Source of the DNA: Holophagales bacterium UBA2201
Lineage (GTDB): Bacteria; Acidobacteriota; Thermoanaerobaculia; UBA2201
DNA length: 18,316 nucleotides
Assembly (NCBI GenBank): GCA_002327305.1
Contig: DCUZ01000028.1
Coordinates: forward strand, 1 to 18,316
Direction: 5' to 3'
The translations under genes and the position numbers were made by a program. Of this stretch, positions 13,482 through 18,316 are shown piece after piece. Each line of letters begins with the position of its first letter. The first letter of the stretch is position 1. Below the pieces are notes generated by a model. It did no database searches and was not told the DNA's origin. It worked only from the letters and a program-made list of their open reading frames with translations.

Positions 13482-14641
13482 CTCCATATTATCCCAGGCG
13501 TCTTGAAGGCAGGGTCAAGGCGGCCCTGGAGCGTTTCCCGGCCACGGCCGTGCTCGGGCCCCGGCAGTGCGGCAAAACCAGCATGGCGAAGGCCCTGCTT
13601 GGCGGCCATCGGGACTCGATCTACCTGGACCTCGAACGCCCGTCCGACCGCCGGAAGCTCAGCGACCCGGAGCTGTTTTTCGAGCATCACCGCGGACAGC
13701 TGGTGTGCCTTGACGAGATCCAGCGGGCACCGGAGTTGTTCCCGGTCCTCCGGAGCGTCCTGGATTCGGGAGGCGGGCCTGGCCAGGTCCTGCTGTTGGG
13801 CTCGGCTTCCGGAGACCTTCTCCGGCAAAGCTCCGAATCCCTGGCCGGACGCATCAGCTATCTGGAGCTCACCCCGTTCCTTCCGCCCGAGCTGGGCAAG
13901 GGCAGGGAGAAAAACCGGACCCTGTGGTCGAGGGGCGGCTTCCCGCCCAGCGCGCTGGCGGGGTCCGACGAGGCCAGCGTGGAGTGGAGGCGGCAATTCA
14001 TCCGCACTTTCCTGGAGCGCGACATCCCGCAATTGGGACTGAGGGTCCCCACCCCGGCGATCGAGCGCCTGTGGACCATGTGCGCCCACCTGCACGGCCA
14101 GTTGCTCAACCTGACCCGCCTCGGGGAGGCGCTCGGCGTGACGCACCCCACCGTGCGCCACCACTTAGACCTTCTGGTAGAGACCTATATGGTCCGCCTG
14201 CTTCCCCCGTTCCTACCCAATCTTCGGAAGCGCCTAATTAAGAGCCCCAAACTGTTCATCCGCGACAGCGGCATCCTGCACGCCTTGCTTGAGGTGGACG
14301 ATTTTTCCGGTCTAATGGGCCATCCGGTGGTGGGGGCATCCTGGGAGGGATGGGCGATCGAAACGATCCTCGCCGCAACCGATCGCTGGCAGGGCTATTT
14401 CTATCTTACAGCCAAAGGGGCCGAGCTCGACCTGGTCCTGGTTCGCGGGCGGCGCCTTCTGGCTTTGGAGTGTAAGGCCTCGAAGGCGCCCCAGGTCGGC
14501 CCCGGGTTCCACTCGGCACTGAAGGACCTGGGCATCAAGAAGGCATGGGTGATCGCCCCGGTGGACACACCTTATCCCCTGGCTCCCGGCATCATGGTGG
14601 GCTCTCCCCTGCACCTGCTCGCTTCAGGCGACCTGCATTGA
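13475..14641 (+). CDS. AAA-type ATPase with DUF4143-like C-terminal domain (second copy)
   Basis: A 388-aa protein of the same architecture as the divergent ATPase but clearly diverged. Walker A is GPRQCGKTS (28-36); Walker B is LVCLDEIQ followed by RAPELFPVLRS; the sensor-like VLLLGSASGDLL follows. The middle part TRLGEALGVTHPTVRHHLDL looks like a winged helix-turn-helix that could bind the operator upstream. The C-terminal part has LFIRDSGILHALLE, SWEGWAIETIL, GAELDLVLV and LLALECKAS, keeping the D...ExK pattern of the PD-(D/E)xK-like end. The start at 13475 is set by TATATT-N6-ATG inside the palindrome; the longer frame from 13256 has no start signal. No antitoxin-like gene is adjacent. 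Function not established. Confidence 0.9.
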   Translation: MHPPYYPRRLEGRVKAALERFPATAVLGPRQCGKTSMAKALLGGHRDSIYLDLERPSDRRKLSDPELFFEHHRGQLVCLDEIQRAPELFPVLRSVLDSGGGPGQVLLLGSASGDLLRQSSESLAGRISYLELTPFLPPELGKGREKNRTLWSRGGFPPSALAGSDEASVEWRRQFIRTFLERDIPQLGLRVPTPAIERLWTMCAHLHGQLLNLTRLGEALGVTHPTVRHHLDLLVETYMVRLLPPFLPNLRKRLIKSPKLFIRDSGILHALLEVDDFSGLMGHPVVGASWEGWAIETILAATDRWQGYFYLTAKGAELDLVLVRGRRLLALECKASKAPQVGPGFHSALKDLGIKKAWVIAPVDTPYPLAPGIMVGSPLHLLASGDLH

Positions 14642-14749
14642 CCCACTCCGGGTTAAATGCAATCCACCGGCCTCTGGTGCGGCTTCTGCCTTCGCTGACC
14701 CCGGCCGTTGGGAGGGCCGAAATAAATGGGACGCTCCTTATTCCCCTCT

Positions 14750-15020
14750 CAGGATGATGCCCCCGCATCCCCGGCTTCCGGCCGGGTGGCGGTGTAGCGC
14801 AGGTCCTCCGACCTGCGGCACTTGGCCGGGCGGGGGCATCTGCCCACTTCAAACTGCCCACTGCCCACTGGGCGGCCGGGCCTCCCCCCTTCCTAAGGGG
14901 GGATTGAGGGGGATTTCGCAACAAGCCGCACTCCCCCTCCCAAATCTCCCCTAACCCCTCCTTACCAAGGAGGGGCACCCCCACTGCCCACTTCAAACTG
15001 CCCACTGCCCACTGGGCGGG
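14750..15020. repeat. Repeat block R5-R1-R4-R2-R3-R4
   Basis: R5 at 14750-14785 (second copy of the element at 9050-9086), R1 at 14793-14836 (stem 14798-14817), R4 at 14840-14874, R2 at 14881-14930, R3 at 14931-14978 and R4 at 14984-15018. The order from R1 onward is identical to the blocks at 3220-3456 and 16251-16496. The rest of the gap (14642-14749) has no recognisable gene. Confidence 0.9.
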
Positions 15021-15078
15021 GGGCCCCGTAGTCCCCACACCTTCACAGAGCAAGCGATCAGGAAAGAGGTCCCGGCCC

Positions 15079-15127
15079 TTGAAAAGTTATACGTAAATAT
15101 GCTATACACTGCGTATAACCCAAGGAG
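15079..15127 (+). promoter_or_regulatory. Promoter with inverted repeat and Shine-Dalgarno of the GSU2403-type gene
   Basis: TTGAAA (15079-15084) and TATACA (15103-15108) are separated by 18 bases. Perfect 8-bp arms GTTATACG (15086-15093) and CGTATAAC (15112-15119) bracket the -10, so a regulator bound there would cover the promoter. AAGGAG (15122-15127) is the ribosome binding site. Confidence 0.65.
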
Positions 15128-15134
15128 AGCCCTC

Positions 15135-16184
15135 ATGCCGAAACAGCCGCTGGAGATCCAAACGCTTTACGCCGAGTTCCTTGAACAGCTCGCGGCCTTT
15201 GAGGCCCGGCGGGACCTCGGCCACCTGAGGGGATGCTTCACCTCCAAAACGGTCAAGGGAGCGTCGTACATCTATTTCCAAAGCACGGACCCCACGGGGA
15301 GCATCCGGCAGATCTATGTCGGACGGTCCGGGCCCGTCCTGGACAAGGTGATCAGCGAATTTAAGGACAAGAGCCGATCCGCCCAGGAAGACCGCACGGC
15401 CCTGCGCCGGCTCTCCTCCCTGCTGGCCGCCGGCGGCGCCATGGTTCCCGACGGCTCCACCGCAAGAGTGTTGCGCGCGCTGGGGGAAGCGGGAGTATTC
15501 CGGCTCGGCGGCGTCCTGGTGGGCACCCACGCTTTCCTCTTCCTGGGCAACGCGCTGGGGATGCATTGGGAGCGGGCGGCCCTGACCACTCAGGACATTG
15601 ACATTGCCGGGGAACGCTCCATGGACCTCGTTCTGCCCGGCGATGGGGCGGACATTCCCGGGACCCTGGAAAGTCTCCGCATGGGTTTTCTGCCCGTTCC
15701 CCCCTTCAATCCCCGACATCCCACCACCTCGTTCAAGATCAGGGGCAAAGCCCTTCGCCTGGATCTCCTCACCCCCGCCCGGCGGGCCGGCGCCTCCGCA
15801 CCCGTCGTCCTTCAGCGTTTCAACACCGCCGCGCAACCCCTTCCCTTTCTGGACTACCTCATCGAATCCCCCATCCCCGCGGCCATCCCGCACGGCGAGG
15901 GCGTCCTGGTCCGGGTGCCCCAACCGGCCCGGTTCGCCCTGCACAAGTTGATCCTCGCCTGCGAACGCGGCGCCGCCATGGCGTCCAAGTCGGACAAGGA
16001 CCTCCGGCAGGCGGCCCAGGTCATCTCCGCGTTGGCAGAAGAGCGGCCGGGCGACCTAACGGAAGCGTGGAAACAGCTCAAGTCCCAGGGCCCATCGTGG
16101 GTCCGCCGGCTCCAGACCGGCATCAAGCGGCTGAGGAGCAAGCACACAGAAGCAGCCAGTCATCTGGACGAACTGATCGGCTGA
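15135..16184 (+). CDS. GSU2403-family nucleotidyltransferase-fold protein
   Basis: A 349-aa cytosolic protein matching, from memory, the GSU2403 family (NTP_transf_8-like fold). The helical N-terminal part (1-120) is followed by the nucleotidyltransferase core: LGGVLVGTHAFLFLGN (about 124-139), TTQDIDIA with D154 and D156 as the metal-binding DxD pair, GFLPVPPFNPRHPTTSFKIR, and LRLDLLTPAR supplying a third acidic residue. The late motif RFALHKLILACER and a basic tail follow. Relatives of this fold include AbiEii-type and other toxin nucleotidyltransferases, but no cognate antitoxin gene is adjacent and the substrate is unknown. The start at 15135 has AAGGAG seven bases upstream; an in-frame ATG at 15099 lies within the promoter and is rejected. 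Confidence 0.82.
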   Translation: MPKQPLEIQTLYAEFLEQLAAFEARRDLGHLRGCFTSKTVKGASYIYFQSTDPTGSIRQIYVGRSGPVLDKVISEFKDKSRSAQEDRTALRRLSSLLAAGGAMVPDGSTARVLRALGEAGVFRLGGVLVGTHAFLFLGNALGMHWERAALTTQDIDIAGERSMDLVLPGDGADIPGTLESLRMGFLPVPPFNPRHPTTSFKIRGKALRLDLLTPARRAGASAPVVLQRFNTAAQPLPFLDYLIESPIPAAIPHGEGVLVRVPQPARFALHKLILACERGAAMASKSDKDLRQAAQVISALAEERPGDLTEAWKQLKSQGPSWVRRLQTGIKRLRSKHTEAASHLDELIG

Positions 16185-16235
16185 CCGGCCCTTGCGGCTG
16201 AGACCATGAGGATGCGCAACGGGACTACCCCGGTG

Positions 16236-16530
16236 CCCGGCCGGGCGGGGGCGTCGTCATGTAGCGCAGGTCCTCTGACCTGCGGCACTTGGCCGGGCGG
16301 TGGCATCTGCCCACTTCAAACTGCCCACTGCCCACTGGGCGGCCGGGCCTCCCCCCTTCCTAAGGGGGGATTGAGGGGGATTTCGCAACAAGCCACCCCC
16401 CCCCTCCCAAATCTCCCCTAACCCCTCCTTACCAAGGAGGGGCACCCCCACCCCATCTGCCCACTTCAAACTGCCCACTGCCCACTGGCCGGGCGGTGGC
16501 ATCTGCCCACTGCCCACCGGCCGGGCGGCC
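16236..16530. repeat. Repeat block R1-R4-R2-R3-R4-R4
   Basis: R1 at 16251-16302 (stem 16265-16284), R4 at 16308-16342, R2 at 16348-16396, R3 at 16396-16446, R4 at 16458-16496 and a second shortened R4 at 16504-16530. It is nearly identical to the 14793-15018 block. It ends just before the promoter of the next gene. Confidence 0.9.
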
Positions 16531-16561
16531 GGCCGTGTGGCAGCACTCCGCCCTTTTCGGC

Positions 16562-16577
16562 TACACTACCCCAGGAG
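16562..16577 (+). promoter_or_regulatory. -10 TACACT and Shine-Dalgarno of the TPR gene
   Basis: TACACT (16562-16567) closely precedes AGGAGG (16572-16577), which is six bases before the ATG at 16584. The predicted leader is only about 10 nt, barely long enough to hold the ribosome binding site. The -35 region (TGGCAG, 16538-16543) is weak. Confidence 0.45.
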
Positions 16578-16583
16578 GCATCC

Positions 16584-18104
16584 ATGACCCCAAGCCCGCT
16601 CCGGCCCCTGCTCACCCTCATCGCCGTGCTCATCCCCGCCCTTCTGCCCGCCCAGCGGCTGTGGGTGGGCATGCCCGTCACCGCCATCGCCCCCGACTCC
16701 CAGTTGGGCGAGGGCCTCCCCCCCGACCTCGACCGCGAAAACCTCTACCTGGTGGAGTTCGACCAAACCCGCTTCGCCGACCCCGCCACCGAGTCCGGCC
16801 GCCTCAACCTCCAACTCCTCCTCCGGCAGTGGGACCAGTTCCGCACGGCCCCGCCCCGCGGCATCATCCGGCTTGTCTTCCTGCAGTTCCAAGAGCCCCT
16901 CCCCGTCATCCACCGCGTGGAATTGGCCGGATGGGACGGCCGCCTGGAGATCGACACCACCCCCCGGCCCTTCCAGCTCACCGCCGATCCCGAGGTCCGC
17001 CACCACAACGCCTTCATCTACCTCAAAACCGCCCGGCAGGCCCAGGACGAGGGGGAGACCGGCAAGGCCAGGGCCTACCTCACCCGCGTCCCCATCCTGG
17101 ACCCCAACGGCGCCGAGGCCCCCCAGGCGCGGGAACTGTTGGCCGGAATCGAAGCCGAAGAACGACGGCAGGCCCAGGAGTCCCTGCTGGCCCGGGCCGA
17201 TGTCGAACGCGGCGCCGGGCGCCTTGAAGAGGCCATTGCCCTCTACCAGGAGGCTCTGGACCGCTATGGAAGTGAAGACCGGACGGCCAGGGCCCTCGCG
17301 GCCGCGCAGGCGGACCTCCAGGCCCGCCGCCACGCCGCCGAAGAGGCCAGGCGACAGGCCCAGGCCCGGCGCCTGCAGGAAGAGGAGCAGGCCCGCGAGG
17401 CCCGCGCGGAGGCCCGGGTGGAGGCCGAAGCCCAGCGCCAGACGGAGGTCCGGGCCGAACTCGAAGACCGGGAGCGCGAAGTCCAGGTCCTCCTCAACCG
17501 GGCCCGCATCCTGCGCGAGCAGGGCAAACTGCAGGAAGCCGTCGAGGCCCTCCAAATCGCCAGGAACCTGGACAACAACAATCCCCAGGTCGAGGCCGAG
17601 GCCCGCCAGCTCAGCGCCGCCGTCGCCCGGCAAAAACTCCTTGAAGCCGGCCAGGCCGGCAGGGCGGGCCGCAAGGGCGACGCCCTGCGCCTTCTCCGCG
17701 AAGCCGCGGAGTGGGACCCGCGCAATGAGGCCGTGGAAGCGGAGATCGCCAACCTGCGCGGCGCCATCGCCCCCGGTGAGGTGGACAGCATGGCCCTGGC
17801 CCGCCTCCTATGGGACCCGGACGAGGACATGCAGTTCGTCTTCACCCCGCCCGCCAGCCCCCAAAGCCACGCCGGCCGCGTCTTTTTGTGGAACGGCGTC
17901 CTGGTCCAGGAAATCGAAGGCTCCCACCTCGTCAAGGTGGGCAGTAGGTACAAGTTCTGCTTCGTCGCCGATTTCCCGCTCGATGGAATCAACTACAACA
18001 CCGGCGTCCGCGTGGTGGGCGAATACATCGGCAACATCACCTTCACCACCGTCCTCGGCGCCCCCGTCCAGGTGCCGTGTTTGAGGGCGCTGTATGCCGA
18101 GTAG
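16584..18104 (+). CDS. Exported TPR and coiled-coil protein
   Basis: A 506-aa protein with a Sec-type signal peptide (hydrophobic LLTLIAVLIPALLPA, cleavage probably near residue 23-24, after PAQ), so it is periplasmic or on the outer side. Residues about 24-130 form an unassigned N-terminal domain. TPR-like helices follow at about 145-230 (AFIYLKTARQAQDEGETGKA; ADVERGAGRLEEAIALYQEA). A Glu/Arg/Ala-rich coiled coil spans about 235-300, then a second TPR stretch about 305-390 (ILREQGKLQEAVEALQIARN; GRKGDALRLLREAAEWDPRN). The last 100 residues look beta-rich with two Cys and no recognised family. A scaffold role in an envelope or surface assembly is plausible but unproven. AGGAGG fixes the start. 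It has no operon partner in the window. Confidence 0.85.
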   Translation: MTPSPLRPLLTLIAVLIPALLPAQRLWVGMPVTAIAPDSQLGEGLPPDLDRENLYLVEFDQTRFADPATESGRLNLQLLLRQWDQFRTAPPRGIIRLVFLQFQEPLPVIHRVELAGWDGRLEIDTTPRPFQLTADPEVRHHNAFIYLKTARQAQDEGETGKARAYLTRVPILDPNGAEAPQARELLAGIEAEERRQAQESLLARADVERGAGRLEEAIALYQEALDRYGSEDRTARALAAAQADLQARRHAAEEARRQAQARRLQEEEQAREARAEARVEAEAQRQTEVRAELEDREREVQVLLNRARILREQGKLQEAVEALQIARNLDNNNPQVEAEARQLSAAVARQKLLEAGQAGRAGRKGDALRLLREAAEWDPRNEAVEAEIANLRGAIAPGEVDSMALARLLWDPDEDMQFVFTPPASPQSHAGRVFLWNGVLVQEIEGSHLVKVGSRYKFCFVADFPLDGINYNTGVRVVGEYIGNITFTTVLGAPVQVPCLRALYAE

Positions 18105-18316
18105 CTCTCCATTTTCGTTGCAACGGCCCGACTCCACTTCGGGACGGCCTTTCACGGGCAGGGGGATGCATCCGCAGGCCATAGCTTCGTTGCCTTGCAT
18201 ATGCCGTCATACTTCATAATTTTGACTTCTTACTGTGTTCACAGCCAAGGGGTGCCCTGTTTCAGTTGAAATATTTGATTACCGTCACAAATGTCAAGTG
18301 GCACATATTTCTACGA
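18105..18316. other. Downstream AT-rich flank
   Basis: No gene is recognised. CCCGA-N7-TCGGG (about 18129-18145) is a weak hairpin behind the TPR gene. From about 18191 to the end the sequence is about 40% GC (51 of 126 bases by hand count), far below the rest. CTGTG-tt-CACAG (18233-18244) is a palindrome that could be a regulator site for a gene beyond the window. Confidence 0.4.

Noticed and set aside
14565..14579. Fourth operator-like match GGACACACCTTATCC
   Set aside because: It is on the plus strand inside the second ATPase coding sequence, with mismatches in the second half-site and no nearby promoter in the right place.
3121..16530. Repeats as a CRISPR array
   Set aside because: Modules differ in length, are directly adjacent without unique spacers, and no cas gene is present.

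Overview
The window comes from a GC-rich bacterial chromosome (roughly two-thirds GC by eye). Genes are tightly packed and the intergenic gaps are full of dispersed hairpin repeats. The hybrid histidine kinase, the GT2 glycosyltransferase, the signal-peptide TPR protein and two DUF4143-type ATPases fit an uncultured or poorly sampled Gram-negative lineage. Fragments such as 'GTCATCCTGAG...GAAGGACC' and 'GCGCAGGTCCTCYGACCTGCG' resemble intergenic repeats I associate with Acidobacteriota- or Verrucomicrobiota-like genomes, but I cannot assign a phylum. No rRNA, tRNA, integrase or transposase gene was seen.

Layout. 190-3116 (+): hybrid sensor kinase, then a GT2 glycosyltransferase with an extra C-terminal Rossmann-like module. 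3117-3474: convergent gap filled with repeats. 3475-11135 (all -, transcribed right to left): JAMM/JAB peptidase with four zinc ribbons, two paralogous Holliday-junction-resolvase-like endonucleases, an ARPP-1-like protein, an Hsp70-TPR fusion, and a UvrD-like helicase. 11196-12984 (-): DUF4143-type ATPase followed by a broken NERD/UvrD helicase. 13475-16184 (+): a second DUF4143-type ATPase and a GSU2403-family nucleotidyltransferase-fold protein. 16584-18104 (+): exported TPR/coiled-coil protein. After about 18190 the DNA becomes AT-rich (about 40% GC).

The most interesting part is 5143-11174. Three transcription units (Hsp70-TPR, ARPP-1-like, zinc-ribbon-JAB) each carry the same 15-bp palindrome, GGACACA-[TA][GC]-ATGTCC in gene orientation. 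In each case it lies 11-12 bp upstream of a plausible -10 hexamer. The resolvase-like pair sits 67 bp behind the JAB gene and may be read from the same promoter. This points to one coregulated module combining a chaperone, a deubiquitinase-like peptidase, a nuclease/pseudo-nuclease pair and an ARPP-1-like protein. I do not recognise the combination as a named system; a role in defence or stress is inference.

Two further patterns recur. Five genes (kinase, GT2, JAB, both ATPases) have a -10-like hexamer exactly 6 nt before the ATG and no Shine-Dalgarno sequence, so they look leaderless; the other genes have good Shine-Dalgarno sequences. The gaps between transcription units carry a mosaic repeat whose modules always follow the same cyclic order, R1-R4-R2-R3-R4.
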